Source: Culex pipiens pallens (lineage: Eukaryota; Arthropoda; Insecta; Diptera; Culicidae). Taken from it: DNA of 64,000 nucleotides. Numbering within the stretch: position 1 is the first letter of the stretch; each line of letters opens with the position of its first letter. Made by a program: the position numbers and the translations under genes. The stretch lies in contig NC_068939.1 of assembly GCF_016801865.2 (NCBI RefSeq), positions 38,292,747-38,356,746 of the forward strand, read 5' to 3'. This document shows, in pieces, positions 43,794 through 55,094 of this stretch. Below the pieces are notes generated by a model that saw only the letters and a list, made by a program, of their open reading frames with translations, was not told where the DNA came from and made no database searches.

Positions 43794-45123
43794 TAGGGTA
43801 TTTTAACCATTAGTAGACCCCCTAGTAGAGCCGAAGCACATTATTTCACAAATTTTCAATATTTGAAGCACTTTTTCATAAAAAAAAAATACACAAAACA
43901 ATGAAATCTGAAGTCTTTTAAACAATTTTGACTATTTGTTTCATCAGTTATTTATTTTTAAGCAGAAAAATAGCCATTTGAAAAAAAAAGTTTTTTTTGC
44001 CTGTTGTGGACCCCCTTTTCCTATAGTGGACCCGGGTCCATAATCCGATTGTGGACCCGGGTCCACCATAGGCAAACTGTTATTTTTAAACCAAATTTAA
44101 CCGATATTTGATGTTTTGATGCATGGTGGAGGTCTAATGAAAAATATAACGAATAAAAGATGGATTTTGCTCACTTTTCATCATAAACAAATATGATTTG
44201 TTAACAATTTGGCTTTAAACAACAACAAAAACCTAACAGACATTTAAACACATTTATTTCCGAAAAAGATCAGAGAAAACGTTTCAAAAACCACTGTTAA
44301 CATAAACATAATTAAAAAAAGGAAGTTTTGAATCATTTTTTTTTTATATTAATTTTATAAATATTTGACCGAAACTAAACAATAGATTTGTTTACAGTTG
44401 CTGATAAAACCACGCATGTTTATTTAAAAAATGTTTTGTTATTGATTTATTATCATAAAATATCACTTAAAACTGCAATTATGTTGCACCACTTAAGTAC
44501 AATTAACTATAGTTTTGATTAATTATAAAATCTTACGGCTTCAGCATTTTAACATGAAAACAGCTATATTTATACTCATAATTGAAAAAAATATGCGTTT
44601 AGGTTGATAACAACAAGCATTTATTGTATGTTTAAGAGAAACTTTTGCTTAAATACACAGTTTTCTTCATTTTTGAAGGTTAAATTAACAGGGGTCCACT
44701 TTTGGAAAAGTTTGGATTTTCGTTGTCCTATATTGGACCCCCCTAATTTTTGCTCGAAAATGAGCAGTTCTTCGCTTTATTTTAGTAAAGTTCCTTAAAC
44801 TTACATTATTTCGACTTGCTGAAGTTAAATAATCAGTCAAAAAATGATTGGATAGTTAATTCAATCATAAAATATAAATGCAGTTTTGTTGTGAAAATGC
44901 TAGTGGCCATGGCTGATTTCAGATGTCGAACTCAAAACACTTATTTTGGTGAAAAGGACAATTCAATGTCAGTCAACATTGTTTTAAATGATGCTGAACA
45001 TGCCAAATAAATGATTTGTAGACAACAACACGCTTGAAATTGTGATTTTATTGAATTTTTCATCAAAAACCCTTCAGAGGGTCCACTATAGGAAAGGGGT
45101 CCACTAATGGATAACGTACCCTA
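43794..45123. mobile_element. DNA element with TAGGGTA ends and GTGGACCC motifs (1.33 kb)
   Basis: Left TAGGGTATTTTAACCATTAG and inverted right TAGGGTACGTTATCCATTAG match with a few changes. The GTGGACCCGGGTCCA phrase and variants (GGGGTCCACTATAGG, TATTGGACCCCCC) occur near both ends and mid-element. It directly abuts the neighbouring element at 41262-43792. Non-coding. Confidence 0.75.
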
Positions 45124-45206
45124 CCGCGTGAAACCAGGCACTTGTGGGCTTGTTTGAAACAACAAAAAAACAACTACTTTGCTTCTATGCACTGTTTCTA
45201 AGTCCT

Positions 45207-45651
45207 CCCGGGCAGACGGTAATAACAAAATTGCATGCAATTTCAATAACAAATACTGTTAAAATAACAAAAAGTGTTATGAAATCTTTTTGAAAAATCC
45301 ATTTTTGCATAAGGGTTTAACAACAGTTTATGTTATCATAACAAAATTTGTTATTGGTCTGATATTGTTGAATACCAAAACAACTTTGGAATAACATTTT
45401 TTATTATGGAAGAATACCTCCAACTGTTATTGGGATGATCGGATTAGTTGTTAAAATAACAAAAAAAAACAAAGATTTGTTCAAAAAATAACTGAAAATG
45501 TTATTAGTCTGTTATTACAATAACAACCCAATAACAAAAAAAAATCATAACGGCGAATAACATATGTTGTTATAAATAACGTAAATATTATTGGCCTAGT
45601 ATTTTCAAATATCAAAAAATGTTATTCCCAAGTTATTTCCGTCTGCTCGGG
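45207..45651. mobile_element. MITE with CCCGGGCAGACGG ends, AATAAC-rich interior
   Basis: CCCGGGCAGACGGTAATAAC and its near-inverse (TTATTTCCGTCTGCTCGGG) bound 445 bp filled with reiterated AATAACA/TGTTATT motifs. CCCG-GCAGACGG-type ends are common in insect MITEs. No duplication could be fixed. Confidence 0.8.
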
Positions 45652-46233
45652 CTGGAAGAAATTAATTGATTTAAAAATGTTCGATGCAATAAATTGATTT
45701 TCAGTAAGATTGACTACTGAAAGAAATTTGAAATCTCCGTGATAACCATCCGTAAGGAACGGAAGTAACAAATAAATATTTAATACGCGTTTCTTGTGGC
45801 ATCCGTGTGAATGAACTTGAGAAAGATCAAATAATTCCGAATGTGCAGATTGTACTTCCAAACCTCACGTTGGCCATACTTTTAACCACACGGAAAGGAG
45901 TTCCATCTAAAATTTAACAATTCAAATTAGCTGGCTTCAAATTGGTGAAACAGTGATTTTTTTGGTTGAATCAGCTAAAATTTCAGCTAAATTTACCAAT
46001 CTGGGATTGGTGAAATAGCTAACCCTGATTGCTGATTTGCTTTCCAAAACTGACAGCCCAAACCAAAATGACAGGAGAGATTTTACCAAAAATAATGGTG
46101 TTTCAGCACAATTTTGCGTAAAATTACCAAAAAAACTAGCTGGAACCGGCAGCATGGATTTTTGACAGATCATCAGTTCGAGAACAAAACAAAGCAACGT
46201 CCTGTGTCGTGTTCGATCCTGTTTGAGCCGCTC

Positions 46234-46381
46234 AGTTCGTGAAGTTTTTTTTTTTGATGATTATGTGTGTTGTTTGAGTGCAAGTGCAAAAGGTGATAGA
46301 ATGTGTTGTGTGAGTGAATAAATTAAAAGCCAGGAAGATTTTCTGCGGATCGGCACCTGAAGGAATGTTTCAGTTGATAAG
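46234..46381 (+). promoter_or_regulatory. Candidate transcription start and non-coding first exon
   Basis: CCGCTCAGTTCGTGAAG has an arthropod initiator (TCAGTT, A at 46234). The next 148 nt have the GTGCAAGTGCAAAAGGTG style of insect 5' UTRs with no long frame, and end AAG|GTGAGAAG, a consensus splice donor. Any further exon would lie downstream, beyond the arrays, and is not seen. Motif-based inference. Confidence 0.3.
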
Positions 46382-46479
46382 GTGAGAAGTTTTTTGTGTT
46401 GAGGGAAAGTGGTTAGAAGTTGAGCCTCTCGTTACTGTTTGGACGATGCGTAGGTAAAAAAATGTACTTAACATAAAGT

Positions 46480-46640
46480 GGGGGCATCCCTAAACCACGT
46501 GAAAACATTGGCAGGGGAAAGGGGAGACTGGCAATTGTCCACACTCTACTTTTTTGTATGGACATCTGTCCACCTGGAGGGGCGGCTGGTACAGAATGTC
46601 TAGACATAGATTGGCCGATGTTTGACAATTCCGAACAAAT
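46480..46640. mobile_element. Eroded GGGACCATCC-family MITE fragment
   Basis: CATCCCTAAACCACGTG, GCAATTGTCCACACTC and TTGTATGGACATCTGTCCAC match the element at 39276-39441 with many changes; the TTA flanks are lost. Confidence 0.5.
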
Positions 46641-46689
46641 AGGGCACCTAACGCCTTTAAAGCACATCAAAAAATAGTGTTAAATATTG

Positions 46690-47640
46690 TTAGAAACGAA
46701 GTTAAATGAAGTTCAATTAAGTTAAATTTAGTGAAATTAAGTTTAATCAATTTAAGTTTTATTAAATTAGTTAATTTTAGTTAAATTAAGAAGAGTTTAT
46801 AAAAATAAGTTGAATTAAGCCAAAATTTAGTTTAATTCAGATAAATTCAGTTGAAAAAAGTTATTTTTAGTGTAATTTAGTTGAATTTGCCAAAAATTAG
46901 TTAAATTAAGTTGTGTTAAGTTAAATTTAGTAAAACTAATACTGCTTAATCAAAATTAAGAAAAATTAAGCAAAATTAAGTAAATTTAAGCAAAATTATG
47001 TAAAATTAAGTAAAATTAACTAAAATTAATTAAATTAAGTCAAATTAAGTAAAATTAAGTAAAATTAAGTAAAATAAAGTGAAATAAAGTGAAATTAAGT
47101 AAAATTAAGTAAAATTAAGTAAAATTAAGTAAAATTAAGTAAGATTAAGTAAAATTAAGTAAAACTAAGTAAAATCAAGTAAAATTAAGTAAAATTAAGT
47201 AAAATTAAGTAAAATTAAGTAAAATTAAGTAAAATTAAGTAAAATTAAGTAAAATTAAGTAAAATTAAGTTGTGATAAGTTAAATTTTGTAAAATTAAAA
47301 AAAATTAAGTAAAATTAATAAATTAAATTTAAATTAAGCAAAATTAAGTAAAATTAAGTGAAATTAAGTAAAATTAAGTAAAATTAAGTAAAATTAAGTA
47401 AAATTAAGTAAAATTAAGTAAAATTAAGTAAAATTAAGTAAAATTAAGTAAAATTAAGTAAAATTAAGTAAAATTAAGTAAAATTAAGTAAAATTAAGTA
47501 AAATTAAGTAAAATTAAGTAAAATTAAGTAAAATTAAGTAAAATTAAGTAAAATTAAGTAAAATTAAGTAAAATTAAGTAAAATTTAGTTAAATTTAGTA
47601 AAATTAAGTAAAATTAAGTAAAATTAAGTAAAATTAATTT
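46690..47640. repeat. 10-bp tandem satellite (AAAATTAAGT)n
   Basis: Degenerate TTAAATTAAGTT-like units at the left sharpen into regular AAAATTAAGT copies from about 47040. A degenerate break lies at 47270-47340, and near-perfect copies run to 47638. Homogenisation increases toward the right edge, where it meets the 8-bp array. Confidence 0.95.
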
Positions 47641-48873
47641 GTATTTTTGTATTTTTGTATTTTTGTATTTTTGTATTTTTGTATTTTTGTATTTTTGTTT
47701 TTTTTGTATTTTTGTATTTTTGTATTTTTGTATTTTTGTATTTTTGTATTTTTGTATTTTTGTATTTTTGTAATTTTGTATTTTTTTATTTTTGTATTTT
47801 TGTATTTTTGTATTTTTGTATTTTTGTATTTTTGTATTTTTGTATTTTTGTATTTTTGTATTTTTGTATTTTTGTATTTTTGTATTTTTGTATTTTTGTA
47901 TTTTTGTATTTTTGTATTTTTGTATTTTTGTATTTTTGTATTTTTGTATTTTTGTATTTTTGTATTTTTGTATTTTTGTATTTTTGTATTTTTGTATTTT
48001 TGTATTTTTGTATTTTTGTATTTTTGTATTTTTGTATTTTTGTATTTTTGTATTTTTGTATTTTTGTATTTTTGTATTTTTGTATTTTTGTATTTTTGTA
48101 TTTTTGTATTTTTGTATTTTTGTATTTTTGTATTTTGTATTTTTGTATTTTTGTATTTTTGTATTTTTGTATTTTTGTATTTTTGTATTTTTGTATTTTT
48201 GTATTTTTGTATTTTTGTATTTTTGTATTTTTGTATTTTTGTATTTTTGTATTTTTGTATTTTTGTATTTTTGTATTTTTGTATTTTTGTATTTTTGTAT
48301 TTTTGTATTTTTGTATTTTTGTATTTTTGTATTTTTGTATTTTTGTATTTTTGTATTTTTGTATTTTTGTATTTTTGTATTTTTGTATTTTTGTATTTTT
48401 GTATTTTTGTATTTTTGTATTTTTGTATTTTTGTATTTTTGTATTTTTGTATTTTTGTATTTTTGTATTTTTGTATTTTTGTATTTTTGTATTTTTGTAT
48501 TTTTGTATTTTTGTATTTTTGTATTTTTGTATTTTTGTATTTTTGTATTTTTGTATTTTTGTATTTTTGTATTTTTGTATTTTTGTATTTTTGTATTTTT
48601 GTATTTTTGTATTTTTGTATTTTTGTATTTTTGTATTTTTGTATTTTTGTATTTTTGTATTTTTGTATTTTTGTATTTTTGTATTTTTGTATTTTTGTAT
48701 TTTTGTTTTTTTGTTTTTTTGTATTTTTGTATTTTTGTATTTTTGTATTTTTGTATTTTTGTATTTTTGTATTTTTGTATTTTTGTATTTTTGTATTTTT
48801 GTATTTTTGTATTTTTGTATTTTTGTATTTTTGTATTTTTGTATTTTTGTATTTTTGTATTACTGTATTTATT
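47641..48873. repeat. 8-bp tandem satellite (GTATTTTT)n
   Basis: About 154 copies of GTATTTTT with very few variants (for example a 7-bp unit near 48131 and GTTTTTTT units near 47696 and 48705). It begins without a spacer after the 10-bp array. Eight is not a multiple of three, so all three plus-strand frames stay open as FLYFCIFV repeats; these are not genes. Confidence 0.97.
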
Positions 48874-48944
48874 TATTTTTTAATTTGTCAATAGAATAAC
48901 AAAGCCGTACTATAAGGATGATCAACTAGAACATAGTTTAAAAA

Positions 48945-49480
48945 GCCTGGAAACTATTGAAACATCCAAAAAACTTTGCTGGACTACCAAAAAACGTACC
49001 AAGAATAGCGGAAAATCATGCTACACCAGCAAAAAGTCTTTTTGAAAATAAAAAACAACTTTACAGGCAGCAAGGGATTTTTAAAATGATTTCGAAATTT
49101 CCAGTTAAAACAGTCGAAAAATTAGCTGGACTTACCGAAAAACGAAGCAAGAACAAAAAAGAAACGAGCCAAATCAGCCAAAAGGCTGGGTGAAGAATGC
49201 GTGCTTTGCAGGAAGCAACGGAGGCTTTTGAAAGAAAACTTGTAGAAATAGTGGAAAAATTAGCTATTCCAACCAAAACACCTACCAAGAATAGTGGCAA
49301 AGTTAGCTAAACTAGCTAAAAAGATGTGTGAAAATACCTGGCTTCGCAGCCATCAATGGAAAATTTTGAGAATGATTCCAAAAAAACTAGTTGAAACAGC
49401 CTAAAAACTTGCTGGGCTAACTATAAAACTTCCTAGAATACCATAAAATCTAGCTAAAATAGCTAACAGACCTTCTCAAA
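48945..49480. repeat. Degenerate tandem repeat, about 145 bp x 4
   Basis: Four diverged units share the order AAACAGTCGAAAAATTAGCTGG, ACCAAGAATAGTGG, AGCTAAAAAG, GGCTT-GCAG-AGCAA and AAAATGATTTC at spacings near 135-155 bp (starts about 48951, 49106, 49240, 49390). Much older than the neighbouring 8-bp array. Confidence 0.6.
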
Positions 49481-49705
49481 ACATACAGCTTTTGAGACTG
49501 ACAGCATTTTTCCAGCTTGCAAATTAGTAAAATTTACTAAAAATTTAGCTAGATTTATCATTTTTAGGACCTGGATCCAGCTGTCAAATCCAGGAATTTT
49601 TTTTAGGATTTCCAGCTAAAAAAAATCGTGGTTGGAAAAACAACCAATTTTTTTAGGGTTTTTAACCGAAAATTAGTAAGATTCACGATAAACCTTCTTT
49701 CCGTG

Positions 49706-50132
49706 CAGGGTTGTTCGACGCCTTAACAAGATGAACAGAATATTCCTGTGTTATGTAAACGATTCTCGAAGACATTTTCACCTCAGAACTGCATGGCCAA
49801 TCTCCAGCTCCAGCTCTAGCCCATGTGGTTATCGATCACGTAGAGCAATTTTCATCGGCTCGGCATGTCACAGTGAAATTAAAAACTTGAAAGGATCTTT
49901 CAGTACTTCTTTTTGACAAAGAGAACAGAAAAAGTGTCCTTTAATCAGCCGTGACTGAAGCAGACGATCCTTAATAAGCGTGAGGCCATGTGCAAATCCT
50001 TCCTTTTTCCTATTCTTGAGTTCTTTGGACCTTTGAGCTGCGCTGACAAAAGTGAGGTTCTATTTGTGGTCCATTTTCGGTGTAGTTTAAGTCATGCTTG
50101 CCTAGAAGTGTTGCCAGAGTGACATTAACATC
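49706..50132. other. Gene-free stretch between repeats
   Basis: Mixed-composition sequence with a GC-richer patch (CCAGCTCCAGCTCTAGCC) near 49802. The longest open frame has 61 codons and no domain. Confidence 0.35.
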
Positions 50133-50921
50133 TAACTAAAAACTAAAAACTAAAAACTAAAAACTAAAAACTAAAAACTAAAAACTAAAAACTAAAAACT
50201 AAAAACTAAAAACTAAAAACTAAAAACTAAAAACTAAAAACTAAAAACTAAAAACTAAAAACTAAAACTAAAAACTAAAAACTAAAAACTAAAAACTAAA
50301 AACTAAAAACTAAAAACTAAAAACTAAAAACTAAAAACTAAAAACTAAAAACTAAAAACTAAAAACTAAAAACTAAAAACAAAAAACTAAAAACTAAAAA
50401 CTAAAAACTAAAAACTAAAAACTAAAAACTAAAAACTAAAAACTAAAAACTAAAAAACTAAAAACTAAAAACTAAAAACTAAAAACTAAAAACTAAAAAC
50501 TAAAAACTAAAAACTAAAAACTAAAAACTAAAAACTAAAAACTAAAAACTAAAAACTAAAAACTAAAAACTAAAAACTAAAAACTAAAAACTAAAAACTA
50601 AAAACTAAAAACTAAAAACTAAAAACTAAAAACTAAAAACTAAAAACTAAAAACTAAAAACTAAAAACTAAAAACTAAAAAACTAAAAACTAAAAACTAA
50701 AAACTAAAAACTAAAAACTAAAAACTAAAAACTAAAAACTAAAAACTAAAAACTAAAAACTAAAAACTAAAAACTAAAAACTAAAAACTAAAAACTAAAA
50801 ACTAAAAACTAAAAACTAAAAACTAAAAACTAAAAACTAAAAACTAAAAACTAAAAACTAAAAACTAAAAACTAAAAACTAAAAACTCAAAACTCAAAAC
50901 TCAAAACTCAAAACTAAAAAC
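50133..50921. repeat. 7-bp tandem satellite (CTAAAAA)n
   Basis: About 112 copies of CTAAAAA with rare 6- or 8-bp units (near 50265, 50452, 50680) and a short terminal block of CTCAAAA at 50885-50915. Both edges are sharp. Confidence 0.97.
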
Positions 50922-50925
50922 ATAA

Positions 50926-51960
50926 AAATAATTCTGCCACCACTGCCCGCGCCTTGCCACACGAACAAAGTGAGCCGACCAACTCCCGAACGAATCCGTG
51001 GACAAACAGGCAAAGGGGACAACCGAAAAAGGACGACACTGCCACATTCCGGGATCGGTATCAAGTTCTGGCCTCGATTAGCCACGCTTCGGTGATAATT
51101 TGAAGCAGGACAAGGAAGCGGACAACTAGCCGAGAAATGTGGGACCTTCTGTTGAGGCGCAAAGACTCCGTCCGGAGGTCCGGAACTAATGTGCCGTGGA
51201 AAATTTCGGAACCGCGGGGACATGCTGGTGGACCTCAAATATTAACTTTAAATGGGATGGATTTTTGGGGTTTTGAGAAGAGGTCGAGAAAGGTTTTTCG
51301 GATCGTGGGATCGAGCGACCAGCTGGTTTTTTTTTCGATAAAAGTCTTCTATTCTGGATTTGACCTGCAATGAATGACATTCTGCCAATGATTAACCGAG
51401 AGAAACACTTTTCAATACATAACCATCGAAATCGCTTAGACATTCTAATGTAGTCCATCAACGGTATGCAACTCGAGCGCGCTGGTGGCAGCCGTCTATC
51501 ACAAGTCATACTGTCTTGAGTATACAAACATCTTTGAAAATTAGGTTGAAAGGATTGAGGCGAAAATGAAGAAATAAAATTGAAAAATCCTTGAAGAAAA
51601 CTTCTTTGGCGCCAACCTTACCTTTAAGCATCTTGTCCCCACCCAAAGTTCATCTGTCGTCCAGTCAAAGTCCTTCACGCAGTGGCGTACGCTGACCCAA
51701 CGTCAAACAACGATATCAACAAAAACAACACAGTCCAACGTGTGACGTCTGGGGCTGGGATTATAATAAATTACAATTGCAATAGAGAGGCGGCAGACGA
51801 TCCGCGAGATCCTTGGCAACGTGGTTGGGACCTGGCGCGGACTGTGTTATGTAATCGGAGGCGGGCGTCCTGCGGCGGACGATCCCGCCTCGCTTGCACT
51901 GCATAAATGTGTTTTGTTTTGAGCGAACTTTTTGAAAAGTTATGCGAGGCGGAGGGGAGA
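50926..51960. other. GC-richer single-copy-looking block, no gene found
   Basis: From about 50935 the sequence is CpG-containing and free of repeat hallmarks. Open frames up to 114 codons on both strands carry no domain. A (CAACAAC)-like patch is near 51710 and GGCGGGCGTCCTGCGGCGG near 51861. Possible regulatory DNA or an exon relic. Confidence 0.3.
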
Positions 51961-51977
51961 AGTGGTGGTTTTGAGAT

Positions 51978-52697
51978 TAGGGGGAGAGGGGGTAATATGC
52001 ACCCCCGGGGCAAAATGCACCACCTGCTTTTCTCGGTATTTGGAAGAATTTTCCGGGGAAAAATCATAGAAATTGGAAGCTTAACATTGCTAAACCTTGC
52101 TGGAAAAATTTGAGCATCGCAGTATGAAAACAGCTCAAGTTATTTGCAAAACTTTAAAATGTTGTGTTTTCATCTAATTTTCTTTGCACTTTCATTCTGA
52201 TTTTTGGACAATTTGAAAAGCATTTATTGATATTGTAAGTGTTGAGGTAAATAGTTTTTGCCATAATCTTCATTATTCTGTAGATAGATGAGTCCAAAAA
52301 CATAAAAAAAATGCATTTTTAATTAAATTTTCTGCAAAAAGCGTGGTCGGGGCAAAATGCACCGCTGTGAAGCTCCTTAGTAAAAACAGCGGTGTCATCT
52401 AGTGGCGACTAGTGAAAACTGATTTTACCCGGTGCATTTGCCCCATGTTGTGGTGCATTTTGCCCCGTTGTTGTAGTGCATATTGCCCCGCATGGTTGTT
52501 TGAAATGAATCAAAAATGTTTTTAGAAATTTGATATTTTCGAACAATTTTGAGGTTTTTTAAGACTTTTTTTCACATGGATGACGAAGAATAATAGTTGT
52601 TTTAGGACATCGAACAAAATTCTTCCACAGTAATGCTGTAATGGTTGAGAAATCACAGTTTTCCCTTAGGGGGTGCATATTACCCCCTCTCCCCCTA
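51978..52697. mobile_element. MITE with TAGGGGGAGAGGGGGTAA ends (720 bp)
   Basis: TAGGGGGAGAGGGGGTAATA at the left and its inverse (ATTACCCCCTCTCCCCCTA) at the right. The phrase GGGGCAAAATGCACC and complements (GGTGCATTTTGCCCC) recur along the element at 52012, 52350, 52435 and 52455. The TA at each end may be the duplication. A fragment lies at 53678-53785. Confidence 0.83.
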
Positions 52698-52880
52698 AAT
52701 TGGTTTGAAAGATTTTTGTTAGTGGTTTCGCATATTTTTTTTAATTTTAATTTATTTTTTTTATATGTAATCAAGACTAACCTTTCAAAAGGGCCAAAAA
52801 TCAATATTAAGAATTTTTGAAATGTTATTTTTGAATAAAAAAATAAATAATATTGTTTCGAAAAGATTGGTAAATTTCAC

Positions 52881-52895
52881 GAATGTTTCATATTT
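52881..52895 (+). repeat. Target-site duplication of the truncated ORF1-only copy (left)
   Basis: GAATGTTTCATATTT, repeated exactly at 53392-53406. The joined empty site matches the palindromic family sequence at 10684-10700. Confidence 0.9.
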
Positions 52896-53391
52896 TCTCA
52901 ATTTCTCAATTTTTTATTTTATTAGTAAATAATCAATCAACAATTCCGTATTTCTTATAACCTAATAGAGTTTTGGAGTTCCTTTCAACTATGATTTGAA
53001 CTATAATTCATTTTGATGTAATTGGATATTCTAACAATGGATTTGGCAAGAGAAGGAAAAATAAAAAAAAACCTTCTAGATTTACTAAGGAAAAGGATAG
53101 AAATAGAAAAGCTTAAAACTAAATCACAGTATGTTTTGTCTATTGACGTCGAAAAACTTCGCTGCACAAGGCAGCTTATCCGTTGTAGATGTACTTCATC
53201 ATCAGCTCACTGAGAGCTTGGAATTGTTCTGCCTTGTTCCGGCAGGCACGGAAGCGCGTGAGCATCTCTCCAGCAAGAGCGAAAAACTCGGGAAGCGTGA
53301 AGAGGTCATCTCCGGTGACGTTTGCTTGTCCCGGTAAAGTACCGCTCCCAGAAGCGGCTACTCTAGCGTACGAACCTCCCCAACCGGGAGG
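52896..53391 (-). mobile_element. 5'-truncated copy of the ORF1-only Jockey-type element
   Basis: Minus-strand insertion bounded by a 15-bp duplication. It holds the last 72 codons of ORF1 (53394-53176), the stop, and the same 3' UTR as the copy at 5994-7827, ending in an AAATTGAGAAATTGAGA tail instead of the TTGAA repeats. Differences from the full copy are few (for example two substitutions at LPGQANV versus SPGQADV). No ORF2 lies between ORF1 and the 3' UTR. Confidence 0.92.
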
Positions 53392-53394
53392 GAA
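53176..53394 (-). pseudogene. ORF1 (gag) C-terminal fragment
   Basis: Encodes FPPGWGGSYARVAASGSG through MMKYIYNG and stop, corresponding to residues 410-481 of the ORF1 protein at 6105-7550. Truncated at the 5' end during insertion; the zinc knuckles are absent. Confidence 0.9.
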
Positions 53395-53677
53395 TGTTTC
53401 ATATTTCAACATTGAAAATCGGACCATTAGTTGCTGAGATATCGACATTAGAAAATGAAGGATTGATTGGATGAGACTTCGAAAACTTTTTTTTTTTCTT
53501 AAGATTTTTTTATCTCAGCAACCACAGGTCCAATCTTCAAAGTCTCTTAGACCATTTTATAGCTAATTTTCTAAACTTTCCAAAAAACAATATTTTTAGA
53601 AATGGTCACTCCTGATCACTACTTTAAAAAATCGAAAAACTACAAATATTTCACTGAAATCAAACTATTGATGCCTA

Positions 53678-53785
53678 TAGGGGGAGAGGGGGTAATATGC
53701 ACCCCGGGACCAAATGCTACCCTTCCTTTTCTCGGTATTGGGAAGAATTTTCCAGGAAAAAAAAATCATAGAAATCGGAACTACA
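53678..53785. mobile_element. Fragment of the TAGGGGGAGAGGGGG MITE
   Basis: TAGGGGGAGAGGGGGTAATA through TTTTCTCGGTATTGGGAAG matches the first 105 bp of the element at 51978; the right part is missing. Confidence 0.75.
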
Positions 53786-54489
53786 CTGGAAATAAATGAT
53801 ACACGTTAAAAAAATTGGTGATTTTTTATTTAACTTTCTTTTAACTTGATTTGCAAAAAAACACTATTTTTATTAATTTTTTTATGTGTTTTAGAGGACA
53901 TCAAATGCCAACTTTTCAGAAATTTCCAGGTTGTGCAAAAAATCTTTGACCGAGTTATGAATATTTGAATCAATACGGATCTTAAAAAAAAATCGAAATA
54001 TTCGTCGCAAAAAATTTTCAACTTCATTTTTCTATGTAAAATCAAATTTGCAATCAAAAAGTACTTTAGTGAAATTTGGATAAAGTGCACCGTTTTCAAG
54101 TTAAATCCATTTTTAGGTAACTTTTTTGAAAATAGTCGCAGTTTTTAATTTTTTTAAATAAGTGTACATGTTTGCCCACTTTTGAAAAAAATATTTTTGA
54201 AAAGCTGAAAAAATTCTCTATATTTTGCTTTTTTGAACTTTGTTGATACGACCCTTAGTTGCTGAGATATTGCCATGCAAACGTTCAAAACCAGGAAAAT
54301 TGATTTTTTCTAAGTCTCACCCAAACAACCCACCATTTTCTAATGACGATATCTCAGCAACTAATGGTCCGATTTTCAATGTTAGATTTTTTTCCGTGTA
54401 CCAATTTTTTCTGAATATTCCTCAACAATACCTACAACTTTGCCGAAGGCACCAAAATGATCAGAAAATTCATTCAAAAGCTACAGATT

Positions 54490-55094
54490 TGTCGGAGTGG
54501 TCATGATTAACAACCCTGCATCTACTGTCGGGTCAACTGTGACCATCCAACGCGAGTGATCACTCTTATCACGGCTGCACGCGACCTACAGCAGCTGATC
54601 GCGGTATTAGTGATCGTGGTGATCCTCTCGCGAGATGGACGATCGTGATCGCTGATAGGACCAACACCAACAGCAGGATGCACTTTTCCGGGGTCGATGA
54701 CCGCCGGGCCGGGTTGATGACCTGACCTGCCTCAACGAACGACGGGAGCAGCTGACCTGCTGCGATTTTTAGTTTTTAAGTTTTAGAACCCTCGTACCTG
54801 CAGATCGAAACGGTCGATTCTGCGCCCATAAGGCAATTTTCGTGTGTTAGCGTTTATTTTAAATAAATTTAGTCCTTTCTAATTGTATTTTGTGTAGTAA
54901 AATGTGTTTAAATTAAAATTCTGTGTTTGATTTGTAATTGCGTGTTTTATTTGTGAAATTGCCGAGAAACACTTCGGAGGACCATACCCACGGCCAACGA
55001 ACCAGGACCAAACCAGCCAGCCCAATCCGATCCGGTCGATGCTGGGGGCCACCAGAGCTGTCAAAGGCTAGGTTTTTACTCCGGCTCCCCAACA
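54490..55094 (+). mobile_element. Solo LTR (605 bp) with 4-bp TSD
   Basis: Starts TGTCGGAGTGG and ends CTCCCCAACA, so it has TGT...ACA termini with a short inverted TGTYGGRG. GATT flanks both sides (54486-54489, 55095-55098). AATAAA at about 54862 lies in the right place for an R-region signal. Removing it rejoins the palindrome-family sequence. No internal retroviral-type genes are present, so it arose by LTR-LTR recombination. A Gypsy or BEL/Pao origin is likely; I cannot choose. Confidence 0.72.

Larger units (their letters stand above)
45889..49705. mobile_element. Possible large element with CACGGAAAG ends enclosing two arrays
   Basis: CACGGAAAGGAGTTCCATC at 45889 and the inverted CACGGAAAGAAGGTTTATC at 49687-49705 match over about 19 bp with differences. 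Both sides have an AT-rich sub-terminal zone with TTAGCTGG / CCAGCTAA phrases. If real, it contains the 10-bp and 8-bp arrays and the degenerate 145-bp repeats. CACGGAAAG ends are common, so chance pairing of two unrelated ends is possible. Confidence 0.35.

Noticed and set aside
47647..48899. Open frames of 363-415 codons in all three plus frames (FLYFCIFV repeats)
   Set aside because: An 8-bp stop-free repeat is open in every frame; it is satellite and not a membrane protein.
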